Assembly (NCBI GenBank): GCA_024663395.1
Contig: JANFAH010000005.1
Span: 1,798,001-1,862,000 of the forward strand
Reading direction: 5' to 3'
Source: Pisolithus tinctorius
Lineage: Eukaryota > Basidiomycota > Agaricomycetes > Boletales > Pisolithaceae
Length of the DNA stretch: 64,000 nt
Below the pieces are notes generated by a model, which worked only from the letters and a program-made list of their open reading frames with translations, was not told the origin of the DNA and did no database searches. This document shows positions 32,068 through 43,434 of this stretch, piece after piece. Numbering within the stretch: position 1 is the first letter of the stretch; the number at the start of each line of letters is the position of its first letter. The position numbers and the translations under genes are program-made.

Positions 32068-32803
32068 TGTCAAGTCCAGGCCTACTCCGACCAACTCCAA
32101 CGCTATATACAGTCTAGAGGAGGGTCTGGAAGCAAGTCTGACACACAGGAACAGAACTCTGACTAGCGGAGTGTTGGCAGGAACAAAGACCACCGAGACA
32201 AAGGCAGAGCAGAGTGAGGGCATCAGGTTTAGCTCATGTGCTACCCCCTTGCATGATCTCAGCCCTCGTATTTCAGAGGGAGAGTACAGACAGAGAGTTG
32301 GAGATAAACTCCAACAGGCAGAAGTCAGAGACAGAACGAGTAGGAACTAAGTTGATATTCGTACTGAAGAACAGCGGAGTACGATACATGCTTTTATACT
32401 GTTACAGAGGTACAGTAACCAGAATTGGAACTGACATATGGAGACCCAGAAATTTTCAAGTAAAAACTTCCTAGACAACGAATGAAGGGTAGACAGAGGA
32501 CATATGAATGGGTAACATAGAACATCCAGAAAAGGAAACAGTCCAGATGCTGGACCACATGGTGCACATGCTGTGGAGTACCTGACTGTGCACTGTCAGG
32601 GAGAAGTCCAAAGGCAGTCACATGACCACTCAGAGAACGGTCCGCTCAGTCCAGTAGGAGAGCAACACAAGCCCGACAGCAGTCAGAGCAGAGATGGTTC
32701 ATAGATGATTGAAGGTGGGCGGAGTTGGTGCAGAGTGAGCAGATGACCGGCAGAAGAGGGTGCAGAGTGAGTAAAGGCTTAGAGTGAACGCATGGTTATG
32801 ACA
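32068..32803 (-). mobile_element. Solo Ty3 LTR G (736 bp)
   Basis: On plus it starts TGTCAAGTCC and ends GGTTATGACA. TSD ctgcc lies at 32063-32067 and 32804-32808. On minus it has a TATA-type box about 35 nt before AGTACGAATATC. It sits in the copia-3 protease. Confidence 0.94.
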
Positions 32804-33694
32804 CTGCCAGCAGTCATGGTTTATGACATTCAGAAAACTGGTACCCTCTCAACCAGTGATCATCAGCGATGGCAGAACAATCCAAGCCATAGGCAAGGGG
32901 AGAATTGAACTCTCCATGCACCTTGAGGATGGATGCACAAGCAAAACCATCCTACAAGATGTATACTATGTTCCTGATCTTGACACAAATCTCGTGTCAG
33001 TCCCCTCTTTGGCCTCGAAAGGACTAAAGGTTACCTTTGGAGAACAGACATGCCAGGTTCATGCACAAGGCCAGGTTGTAGCTCTTGCCACCAAACACAG
33101 ATCCCTCTACATACTCAAAGCTAGCATCGTATCAGGGAGCCATGCTGCCTATATCATCAATACCCCAGATGCACTCGATGTGAATGAGCCATACATGGCT
33201 CTCACCTCTCAGATGACAATGTCCAAAGCTACTCTAATTATGTGGCACTGCTGTCTTGGACATGCCAATGTCAAACATGTCCTAAATCTATTGGACAAGG
33301 ACATGGTGTCTGGAATGGATATCATAGGGACCAGGGAGATTAGCACACACACATGCAAGGCCTGCCTCAAAGGCAAACAACACCAGGACCCTATCTCATC
33401 AAAGTCAGATGTGGAAAATCCATGCATACTACATCAGACCTACACAGACATGTGTGGACCCATGGAGACAACAGCACAGACAGGCCACAAGTACTTTGTA
33501 ACCTTCATCGATGGCCATTCACATCATCTAGTGGTAAAATTGGCTAAATAAAAGGATGAAGTCTTTGCACTCATGAAGCAGTACTTCAAGAGAGCAGAAG
33601 CAGAGACAGGTTGTTGGCCAAACTACCTTTGCAGTGATGGTGGTGGCAAATATGGCTCAAAGGAATTCAAAGCCTACCTGAAGTCCAAAGGGAT

Positions 33695-34219
33695 TGTCAA
33701 GTTCAAGGATTGTCTGGGTTGAGGCCAGACCGGAGACCAAAGTGGGCGCGAGGCCGAGGGGTCAGGATCAGGGGGGGAGTTGAAGGTACAGGTAGTTGGA
33801 CTGATTGGACTTAGCGACTGAGGATACAGTGCTATTCCCTTGTGTGGGTCTCAGTCCGAGTCCAAGGCTGAGATGAGGTTATCAGAGTATACTTAGTTGA
33901 TTTCAGACTGAGGTCTACAGGCCAAGTATCTACAAGCTTATATACTAGAGTAGCTATAGTACGGAGACCAGTAATGCCGGTCTTGCAAGGATTGCTAAGA
34001 CAATTGGTAAGGCAAGGATTACTAATGTATGACTAAGGTAATGGAGACCGGGACAGGTGGACCGGGGACAAGACTGGGCAGAGCTTAACTGAAGTGACAG
34101 ACACTGCAAAGCAGTGTCTACTGTGCTAGACCAACTGGAGATATGGGACAGGTGAGGCCAAGGCCAGACTGAGTGAGTGCGAGGCCGAGTCTGGCTGGGG
34201 TTGAGGCATGACTATGACA
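33695..34219 (-). mobile_element. gypsy-A 3' LTR
   Basis: Ends on plus are TGTCAAGTTC and CTATGACA. Sense TATATAAG is followed about 35 nt later by AGTCTGAAATC (complement at 33899-33909), the inferred transcript start. PPT GAGGGGGATA lies directly next to it. Confidence 0.94.
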
Positions 34220-34339
34220 GTATCCCCCTCTTAGGGGTCGAACCCATGAGACCCCTGTGAGAGTGGCAGGCTGAGTTTGAAAAACCAATACTTGTGGCTC
34301 GCTAAGCCCTTTGCATCTTTCTTTCTCATCCTATTCATC

Positions 34340-35369
34340 ATGTCTGAATTGAGGCCAATCAGCATGACTGGCAATGACAATGAAGGCCAGGTTGTCGTCG
34401 ACTGGACCCAGGTAGCAGACGACACCATCAGGTATGACACCGATGACAAAGAGGAGGTGATGAAGGTGAAGGCAAAGGAGAGAAAAAGGCGAAAGGCAGC
34501 TGAGCAAGCCTGGCAGGAGGAGCAGGCTCGGCTTGAGGCTGAGAGGGTGGCGAGAGAGCAAGCCGAGGCCAAGAGGATAGTGTGGGAGGCTGAGGAGCAA
34601 AGGGCTCATGAGGAAGAAGAGAAGCACAGAGCCGAGGAGGAGAAGGAGGCCAAGTGGAAATGTAAGGCTGAGGCCAACAAGGGAGATGAGGCTGGGGGGG
34701 AGGTGAGGAAGGTGGTTATGGACCCCAGGTGAGTACTCTTTCAACCTTGTGCATTTTTTTTTTCATTTAATCTCCTCTTTTAGATGTACTTGCTGCTCCC
34801 AAGCTAAGGTCGCCTGCGAGTTCCTTGTAGATGGCAATAAGAAGCGGGTTGCCTGCGTTCGGTGCAACCTATCGAAGGGCAAGTGCCAGTGGCTGGGAGA
34901 CAGGAAGGATGCTGAGGCCGGTCCCAAGGTCAAGGCCGACAAAGAGACACCAGAGCCCGGGCTGAGCCAGAAGAAGCGGGCGAAGTCCAGGCCAACCGAG
35001 GTGCTGGAGATTGACAAGCCTGAGGCCGGTGGGAGCAGGGTGAGGAAGGCCAGTGCAGGGGGACCCTCGGGCTTAGAAGAAAAGCTTGAGCAGCTTATTG
35101 ATGTTGCAGGGCTCATTGCCAACAACCTGGCAGGGCTCTTCGAGCTTCATGAGACTGTGGCTGAGAACTCGGGCCACATAGCCGACGTGCTTGAGTCACT
35201 GCTTGATGAGTCCTACAGCTTTGGCATGGCGGTGTCCCCCTTGGACTCGGGCTCATCTGAGCTCAACTCCAATGAGTTGCATGAGGAGGCTGACTGGTTA
35301 AGAACCCACGGTGAAGACAAGGAGGAGGAGGCTGGAGGGGAAGATGAACCCATGGCCGAGGCCGAGTAG
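34340..35369 (+). CDS. Antisense zinc-cluster accessory gene of gypsy-A (324 aa, 2 exons)
   Basis: Exons 34340-34728 and 34784-35369 (975 nt) are separated by a 55-nt intron with GTGAGT donor, pyrimidine tract and TAG acceptor. Protein: a conserved N-terminal block, a long charged coiled-coil (about residues 35-115), then Cys 131, 134, 141, 154, 157 and 164 (C-X2-C-X6-C-X12-C-X2-C-X6-C), a basic KKRAK-type patch, a predicted C-terminal helix (about residues 215-260) and an acidic tail. No stop or frameshift is present, although gag-pol of the same element has four TGA codons. It is tail-to-tail with pol, whose original stop is at 35553. The start is the first ATG of the conserved block. A nuclear or DNA-binding role is inferred only from the motif. 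Confidence 0.85.
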
Positions 35370-35928
35370 TTTCATAGTGTACGGTCTTGTAGTTTTTTCC
35401 TTCTGCAAATGTCATGCATCTGGTGTCCAGTGTCCAGTGTCCAGCAAAGTAAGAGAAACAGAAGAAAGGGAAAACAAGGTAAGTAAGAGATCAAAGAAAA
35501 CTAGATACCAATAGAAAACAGAAAAGAAGCTGAGGCCGGTTGAGACCAGTCCTCATTGATATGGTCCAGGTTTACTGGTGTAGGGAATGTAATTTCCCTA
35601 CTGGGGGAATTGTTTTATTTTGATGATTTTACTTTATTTTGTTCTAGCTATCCCTCTGCTACTTGTTCTTAGGGTTTCGCTTTTTTTTGTTGCTTAGTCA
35701 GCACTACCTAGTGACTGGCATAGTTAGTTTTCCTTAAAAAAAATAGACAAGTTACCACAGACCAGAGGTGAGTTCGAGCAGGTCGTTTCCCTGCACCCAG
35801 ACAGCCATAGAAGCCTTCAGACGACTACCAGGATCTTGCTAGGCTATAGAAGCCCCTTTTGGCCTACTCATTCCCCTCAGATCTCATCATTCCCCTCACT
35901 CATCCTCTTAATTCTGTTTTCCTACAAC

Positions 35929-35946
35929 TGGAGCCCACCGCGAGGG
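35929..35946 (+). promoter_or_regulatory. Primer binding site of element B
   Basis: It starts TGGAGCCCACCGCGAGGG, 2 nt after the LTR, and differs from the gypsy-1 site only at CpG-type positions. Confidence 0.75.
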
Positions 35947-36152
35947 GCTTCTGTCTTAGCCTGGCACCCATCCCAACCTTCCCAGATTCAGTTTTGCAGT
36001 CTCCAGCTTCGTTTTCGCAATTTTCAGGCTCGGTTTAGCAAGTTTCACCTCTTGGTCTCATCTTTTCACAGTCCCATAGTCGCATTTTCGTGTTTTCTTG
36101 CTCGCGCACATTCACATATCAAGCATTCACACTCATATTACCCCCCGAAGTC

Positions 36153-37505
36153 ATGCTCGGCCTCAAAATTCCGTGCCGAGGCTCGCCCAAAGCACCGAGC
36201 TTCTCTGGGCGCCCCGAGGACCTTCAAAGTTATTTTGATGACATAATCGACTTCTGTGATGGATTCGGCCTCTCGGACGGGCTCGCGCGCATCAAATTTG
36301 CACTCAAATATGCGCCTTTTGAGTCAGCTGACCTCTGGTCCCACCTCGCGGAGAGTAGCAATGGAGATTGGGCTCGTTTTACCTCGGAAGTCACTCAGCA
36401 GTATCCAGAATTACAGGAGGTCACCCGAAACAAGTTCTACAAACTTCGCAAGGCACTCACAAGCTCAGACACCATCTCGACATCATCCCTGGGTGAATAT
36501 TACCACATTTTTTGTCGCTTTTCGTTGTCTCTCGAGAAGGAACATGGGCCGCTACCCCACCTAACATCCAGCTTCTTTTATGGATTCCCGCCCGAGTTCA
36601 GACAAGAGCTTCTTGAGTTTCATGACCCACCAGCTCAAACCTTTACTGTACCTAGCCTTATAGCTGCAGCAGGACGGGTTCTCGCACTCGGTGATGGCCT
36701 CTGGAAGAGCCACAAGGTCGACAGTTCACGCGCGCAGCCACCACAAGCCTCGGACAGCTGTACACCCTGCCGTTCGTATTCGTTCTGCTTCTTCTGCGGA
36801 CTTTCGGGCCATATTCGGGCTGGTTGCCGTTCGTACAAGTCGTATTTAGCTTCGGGAAAGTGTCTACTCGTAAATGGCCGTGTTGTTCTACCTACAGCAC
36901 TGGAAATCCCGCGCAAAGTTGCCGGACGGACTCTGCGAGACCGTCTCGACAACTGGTCTTTGCTGACAAGCCAGCTCGAGGCTCGTACAGGCCCATCGCC
37001 TGCTCGCTCGCTTTCACCCACAGCCGCACCCTCTCGAAGCGTATTTGACACACCGTCGCACGCACCTGTTCAGATGAGTGTCGTGTATACTCAGCCCCCG
37101 TCTGCTATCCAGCCCAAGTCGCCCGTTCGGTCTCGTCGCTCGTCAACCGAGCGCTCTCGTAGCTCACCACGTGCGCAGCCACAGTTGAGGTGGCCGCGTC
37201 GCCGAGGCCAATCGCCCTCGTGTCCTCGTTCACGTCCGCACTCGCAGACTCGAATGGGTTTGTACAGGCGTTCGAAGGGTACATTCATACCGATCCAGTT
37301 GTATGCCTGCAGCTCGAGACACTATCGTAATCGAAGATGCTCGTATTCACATTCGACCAGTAGCTCATCCACTTCCTCCTTGTCCTCATCCTCATGCTCA
37401 CGCTCTTGCTCACATTCAAGGAAGGTGCGTTCACACGCCTGTTCCAAGCTGAAGCGGTCGCGCAGCCGCAGCCGCATGCCCCGGCGCTCTCGAAGAGCGT
37501 GTTAA
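36153..37505 (+). CDS. gag: Gag of element B (450 aa)
   Basis: This is an intact frame. Residues about 1-200 are a capsid-like helical domain similar in layout to gypsy-1 Gag. A CCHC knuckle (C-X2-C-X4-H-X4-C) follows at about residues 211-224, then a Ser/Arg-rich tail that ends in repeated Arg-Ser dipeptides. The basic tail should bind nucleic acid. The Met at 36153 is chosen because it precedes the conserved domain; the frame is open from 36090. It is the least damaged retroelement frame in the window. Confidence 0.88.
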   Translation: MLGLKIPCRGSPKAPSFSGRPEDLQSYFDDIIDFCDGFGLSDGLARIKFALKYAPFESADLWSHLAESSNGDWARFTSEVTQQYPELQEVTRNKFYKLRKALTSSDTISTSSLGEYYHIFCRFSLSLEKEHGPLPHLTSSFFYGFPPEFRQELLEFHDPPAQTFTVPSLIAAAGRVLALGDGLWKSHKVDSSRAQPPQASDSCTPCRSYSFCFFCGLSGHIRAGCRSYKSYLASGKCLLVNGRVVLPTALEIPRKVAGRTLRDRLDNWSLLTSQLEARTGPSPARSLSPTAAPSRSVFDTPSHAPVQMSVVYTQPPSAIQPKSPVRSRRSSTERSRSSPRAQPQLRWPRRRGQSPSCPRSRPHSQTRMGLYRRSKGTFIPIQLYACSSRHYRNRRCSYSHSTSSSSTSSLSSSSCSRSCSHSRKVRSHACSKLKRSRSRSRMPRRSRRAC

Positions 37506-39291
37506 CGCTTCGTATCGCACGAGTTATGTTACGTTTTTCGTTTCTTTTTTTTGTTTATGGATCTTACAGTATCTCGTACGGATTTACCTATGTCGTTATG
37601 CGGAGTTTTCAGTACATTGGATATATTTAATTTTTCTTTTGTTTCGTTCTGTGTTTTTCCCCCCCAGGCTTGAGTCCCTCGCAGAACGCCGACCAGCAGC
37701 ACACTCGGCGCTGTCTCGTGTTGTACACAGCGCCTCGCATCTGTGGATACAGTTCCCTCAAGGCATGCCATCGACGAGACCACAGTAGACACAGCCCGCC
37801 ACCTGGCAAGACCGGTGTTCCCCTCCCTCGTGTTGAGCGCGTATCTCGCCCGTTTCTCCGCCAGGCCTCTCGCGTTTTGGGGACATGATATTACTCGACG
37901 AGACCTTTCCAGAGAGCCCAAGAATGTTCCAGCGCGCTCAGTGGTTCCGGAGTTATTTCGCATTTTTGGTGCATGAGGTCTTCTGACTGTAACTCATTTG
38001 TGCCGCATCTCTCGCCTTTTGGCATGCTGGTACTACTCGACGAGACCTTTCCAGGGATACAAAGAATGTTTTGGCACGTGCAGCGGTTTCGGAGGTATTC
38101 GTGTTTTTGTGAGAAGGTCACCTCGAGGTCTTGCTGCAGTAGCTCGCGCAGTTCTGCGCCGTTCCTCTCGCTTTTCAGGTCGTTCATCCCTCTCGCTGAG
38201 CCCTTCCTGGGGAAACCTGCTTTGTAAAATTCCGCGCAACCGTTGTCGAGATATCAGCATTTTCATATCCAGAGGGTTTTGAGATGGTTTTGCTTATAAC
38301 TCAGGATCAGCTGATCCAATCGGCGTGTTTACTCGTTCTCCCTGTTCGCCCACGAATCCTCTACCGCCTCCCGGAGTTTCGTGTTGATCGTCCCAGCCGT
38401 TGTTGTGCGAGTCGACCCCTTCTCCCTGCCCTTGAGGTCCTCTTGTCATACCTCGCGCACTCGAGCGCCGTTCCTCTCGCTTTTCTGGCAGTCCGTTCCC
38501 CTCATGCAGCCCTTTCCGGGGATACCTCTTTTGTCAAATTCCGCGCAGACATCGTCGAGATATGCTCATTTTCGTGGTTAGAGGCACTTTTGGACATCTT
38601 TGCGAATATCTTAGGCCTGCCTAGACGGATTCCCTCCGTCTCTTTTTCAGCATGTTCGCTACATTCCCCTTCATCGTTACTGGCAGTTTCGCCGCATCCC
38701 GAGCGTCCGTTGTTGGCCTGCAGTGTTCCCCTTTTCAGTCAACAACGCTGTATGCATGATAACTCGCCCATTTCACCGCCGGACCTCACGCTTTTCGGGG
38801 ACTTTGTAATACTCATCGAGGGCTTTCTGACGGTATATCATACATCGCGCTCTCTGCCGCCGTTGTGGAGATACACCCCATTTTGTTGTTGCAGACACTT
38901 TAGGACGACTCTGCGAGTATCTCGCTCATCTCTCGACCGTATCTCTCGCTTTTCGGGATCCCGATGCTACCATTCGACAGCTTCAGAATGGTAGCTTTTC
39001 TGTTGTCGTCGCTGCAGAACTCGTGGCTACATTTGGTTTTTGGTGAACGAGGGTACCCATGGGTGGATTTGTGGATATCTCAGGATCGGGCATGCGGATT
39101 CTCTCTGCTCGTTTTGCAAGGTACTCGCTGCATTCCCTTCTGTCATCATATCTCGTATTGCGGCATTCCGAGCACCCGTTTTTCATCAACGAGTCGTTGT
39201 CTCACCTCCTCCCTCGTGACCATGGATTATTGTGTAGTCAAGCTGCCTTCGGGTTGACTGGGGACAGTCAAGATCTCGAGTACCCCTGGGA
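37506..39291 (+). other. Non-coding internal region of element B
   Basis: About 1.8 kb has no long frame. It contains degenerate repeats at roughly 150-bp spacing, best seen as ACTCGACGAGACCTTTCCAG at about 37893 and 38035, with weaker copies near 38190, 38495 and 38810. It takes the place of pol. Confidence 0.7.
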
Positions 39292-39621
39292 TGTAGGGAA
39301 TGTAATTTCCCTACTGGGGGAATTGTTTTATTTTGATGATTTTACTTTATTTTGTTCTAGCTATCCCTCTGCTACTTGTTCTTAGGGTTTCGCTTTTTTT
39401 TGTTGCTTAGTCAGCACTACCTAGTGACTGGCATAGTTAGTTTTCCTTAAAAAAAAATAGACGAGTTACCACAGACCAGAGGTGAGTTCGAGCAGGTCGT
39501 TTCCCTGCACCCAGACAGCCATAGAAGCCTTCAGACGACTACCAGGATCTTGCTAGGCTATAGAAGCCCCTTTTGGCCTACTCATTCCCCTCAGATCTCA
39601 TCATTCCCCTCACTCATCCTC

Positions 39622-42600
39622 TTAAATCTCTTTTCCTACACTGGGATAGCTGGAGTGAAATTCTTGGATGAGTTCAGAAGCATTGTCAAGCTCTGTAGTG
39701 AGTACCCAAGTAGTTTCTTCATCAGTCCCCTCATAGCCAGTCCACTGGACTAGATACTGTAACCAACACCAGCAATGCCGGTCGACCTTAGAGTCAAGGA
39801 TTTCTGCTACCTCGAACTCTAGTTCACCGTCGACTTTCACTGGTGGGGGTGGTGGTTGAGTCCAGTTTGGGATTGTGTTAGGGATGGCCAGCTCGAGTTG
39901 GGAAACATGGAAGACTGGGTGCACCACGCACATTGAGTCCAGCAGGCGCAGTGTGAAAGAGTGGGTACTGGCCTGAGCTATGACCAGGTATGGCCCAAGG
40001 TTCTTCTCCAAGAGTTTCTTGGAAGGCTGGGTTGACTGGAAATATTTAGCTTTGACATACACCTGGTCACCAACCTTGAAGTCCGGGGCCGGCATGCGTT
40101 TAGCATCAGCCGGTCCTTGGTAGTGTTGTTGTGCAAGGGTCATCTCCTCACATAGGTACTGGTGCAATGCATCTAGATCGACTGCATAATCGTGAGCCCA
40201 AGCGGAGGTAAGATCGTGCTCAGGGTATACTGAGATGTTGGGATGGAAGCCCTTATTAGTGAAAAAGGGTGAAACACTGGTAGTAGCGCTAGGGGCATTA
40301 TTATAAGCGAACTCGGCCAAGGGTAATAGGTCGGCCCAGTTGTCCTGCTGGTAGTTGCAGTACACTCGGAGGTATTGTTCTAGGGTCTGGTTGGTCCTTT
40401 CAGTCTGGCCATCACCTTCGGGGTGGTAGCCCAAGGTGAAATGTAAGCGCATATCCAAGGCCTTACCGAGTGACCGGAAGAAGTGAGACACAAACTCTGA
40501 GCCTCAATCTGAGGTTACATGGGCTGGCACTCCATGCTTTGAAAAGACATGGAGTAGGAATAGTTTGGCGAGTTCTGGGGCTGTTATGGTGTCGTGGGTG
40601 GGGATGAATATGGCCTGCTTGGAAAGCTGGTCAACTACAACGAGGATGGCCATGAAGCCAGTTGAGGCCAGAAGTTGCTCAATGAAATCCATAGAGATGG
40701 AATTCCATGGTTTCTCCAGCACCGGAAGTTGCTTGAGGAGACCGTATGGCCAATGGCGGGGAACCTTAGCCCAAGCGCAGGCTGTGCAAGACCGGACATA
40801 GTCCTTGACAAAGGTCCTGAGGCTGGGCCAGGTATATTCATGCCATATGAGCTCTAGTGTGCGGTTTTGGCCGAAGTGGCCAGACAGAGGGTGGTCATGC
40901 TTGAGGCACAAGACCCTAAGGTGGAGGTCATTTGAGTCTGGCATGTAGATCCTTCCATCAAGCCAAAGGAAGCCAATGTCATCTACTGACCACCAGGGAT
41001 CAGACATGTCAGACAGATGGATTTGTGAGACCGGGTTGTCCGGCAGTGCAGTCAGGATATCATTATGAAGCTTCTCAACATCCATTAAGGCAACTGCTCA
41101 TAAGACTGGGTACTCTAGGTAAGTTGCACAAAGGGAGACCACTAGCTGCTCCTGGGTGAAAACCGGTCTCAGGTTTTGTGGGTTCACTCGGGCATAGCCA
41201 CTATCCCCCTCTTTGGGGTAGATGTCCCATCGTCTAGTTAGGGCGTCGGGCTTAGCTCCAAGCTTACTGGGCCTGAATCTGATGATCATATTAAACTGAG
41301 AAAGGAATTCCGACCAGCAAGCTTGGCAGCAGGTGAGTACTTTAGAGGTGGAGAAGTACTCGAGGTTCTTGTGGTCGGTAACAACATCAACCGGTGAGGC
41401 CGAGCCCTCAAGGTAGTGACGCCAGGTCCGGAATGCTTCAAAAATTGCAAGCAATTCCTTATCATGGGTGTCATAATTCAATTCCAGGGCCATCAGAGTC
41501 CGGGAGTAGAAAGCGACCGGGTGAATCTGGCCATCGCTGCAAGTAATAGACAGAATGCTGGTGATGGTGTAGTCCAATGCATCGGTCTCAACGGTGATAG
41601 GGACCCCAGGGATAAAATGAGTTAAGACCGGCACAGTGGTGAAGGCGGCCTTGAGGTTATTAAATGACTGGCGACACTCCTCTGAGAAGTTCCAAGGAGC
41701 ACCCTTGCAGGTAAGCCGAGTCAGCGGTACAACAATGTCCGAGTAGTTAAAGATAAAACAGCAGTAAAAATTGGTGAAGCTGAGGAAAGATTGAATGTCC
41801 TTGACCTTGCAAGGCTCAGGCCAGTCGCAGATGGTCTGGACCTTTTCCTTGGACATCGTGAGGCCAGCAGGGGAGAGGTGGAACCCGAGGTATTCGACCA
41901 AGTCTGAGTGAAACTCACATTTCTCTGGCTTTGCATAAAGGCCGTGAAGCCAAAGCCAACAGAGTACCTCTCGGACATGCTGCTTGTGAGACTCCTTATC
42001 TCTGGAGTAGATCAAGATGTCATCTAGGTAGACGACCACACAGACATCTAACATATCTGCGAAGATAGTGTTGACGAAGTGCTGGAAGGCAGCTGGGGCA
42101 TTGGTGAGGCTGAAAGGCATCACTAACCACTCATAGGATCCATACTGAGTCCGGAATGCGGTCTTCCATTCATCACCTGGGGCAATCCGGACGAGATGGT
42201 AGGCATGCCAAAGATCAATTTTAGTATAGATCTTGGCTCGGCTTGGTGAATCCAAGAGGTCGGAGATGAGCAGTAGTGGGTATCAGTCCTTCTTAGTGAT
42301 TTTGTTCAGGCTGCAGAAGTCTACACAGAGCCGGAGGGTGCCATCCTTCTTTTTGACAAAGAGGACTGGTGCAGCATAAGGGGAGGAGGTAGGCTGAATG
42401 AAACTGGTAGTAAGGTTTTCATCGATGAAAGTCCGGAGAGCTTGGAGCTCAACTGGGGACAGTGAGTAGATGGTGCCGAGGGGCAGGGTTGTTCCTTCTT
42501 CGAGCTCTATCTTTAGGTCATACTCCTGGTGTGGTGGGAGTGCCGAGGCCTTGGCCTTGCTGAATACATCGGCGAAGTCATGGTACTCTTCTGGTACATT

Positions 42601-43434
42601 GGGTAAGGCCAGAGGAGAGGAAGCCGAGGCCAATCGGGCTTGAGCTGAGTCTGAGGGGTGGAGCTGAAGTTGGAACTGGACGGATCCTTCTAGTTTGCAG
42701 GCATGCACAAAAGCAGCTGCATTGATTAGGGAAACAAGAGGGGCCTTCAGGGGGGTGCGAGCCGGGGAGTCAGAGACCAGTACAAATGGTGCAAGGCCGG
42801 GTTGGTCGCTAGGACCGGAGTCAGGAAGGCCGGTGGAGACCAGGCTTATGGGGGGTGTCGACAGGGTTGGCATTCCTTGTGCAGGAGTCCGGAATGTTAG
42901 ACTGCCCAATACCCAATCAATCAATGGATTGTAGCGGGTGAGCCAGTCATGTCTGAGAACTACTCTACACTCAGAATCCAATGGGGCTAGATACAGGGTT
43001 ACCGGGGTGACATCGCTGGATGCAAAGCGGATGTTGACATCTACTGCTTGGGTTATGGTAAAGGTGGACATTCCATTGAAAAGCCAGAGTCGGATTGGGG
43101 AGACCAAGTAAGGGGTAAATGAATGTTGATTAGCAAAATGATTATCTATAAAACAGTGAGTGGAACCGGAGTCCACTAAAGTACGAAGCCGAGGTAAATC
43201 TGGGTTTTCTAATGTGACATAGGGGGTTAAAGAGTTCAGACTGGAAAGAGCGGATGCGTTGAGACGAGCCTCCAAGTTTGCACAACTGGAGTCAACGCAG
43301 CTCCCAGATTGTGTGGAGTCCTGGGAGCTGCTACCTATTTTTTTGTCTTGGGGGTAGTACCCGAGCCTGAGGCTGGTGCGGCCTTGGTGGTGGCCGCAGT
43401 GTGAGCTTTGGCCTTTCCAGCTTTCTTGGGGCAT
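39622..43434 (-). pseudogene. pol: gypsy-A pol with chromodomain, four-part
   Basis: Protease (Asp-Ser-Gly near 43170), reverse transcriptase (about 42400-41900, YLDD near 42030), RNase H (about 41650-41300), integrase (zinc region near 40820-40770, core about 40720-40400) and a C-terminal chromodomain (about 39800-39650, with YLVQWTGY and TTWV). TGA codons at 42283-42285, 41098-41100 and 40504-40506 each stand where related copies or family consensus carry Arg, so each fits CGA to TGA. The last codons come from the element-B LTR. It is entered by a -1 shift from gag. Tf1/sushi-type chromovirus. Confidence 0.95.
43335..43344 (-). promoter_or_regulatory. Candidate -1 frameshift site, gypsy-A gag-pol
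   Basis: Reading minus, the gag frame ends ACA AAA AAA TAG, giving the slippery heptamer A AAA AAA immediately before the stop. The pol frame overlaps and is exactly -1. Confidence 0.7.

Larger units (their letters stand above)
35579..39640 (+). mobile_element. Element B: gag-only LTR retrotransposon
   Basis: LTRs at 35579-35926 and 39292-39640 (TGTAGG...CCTACA, about 348 bp) are nearly identical. The TSD is ctgg (4 bp; 35575-35578 and 39641-39644). The primer site at 35929-35946 matches that of gypsy-1, and its Gag resembles gypsy-1 Gag. It has no pol, so it probably depends on a gypsy-1-like partner. Insertion cut the last codons of gypsy-A pol; without B the frame ends at 35553. Confidence 0.93.

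Noticed and set aside
36256..36564. Alternative frames overlapping element B Gag
   Set aside because: They are shadows of the Gag frame; only the 36153-37505 frame carries the capsid-like part and the CCHC knuckle.
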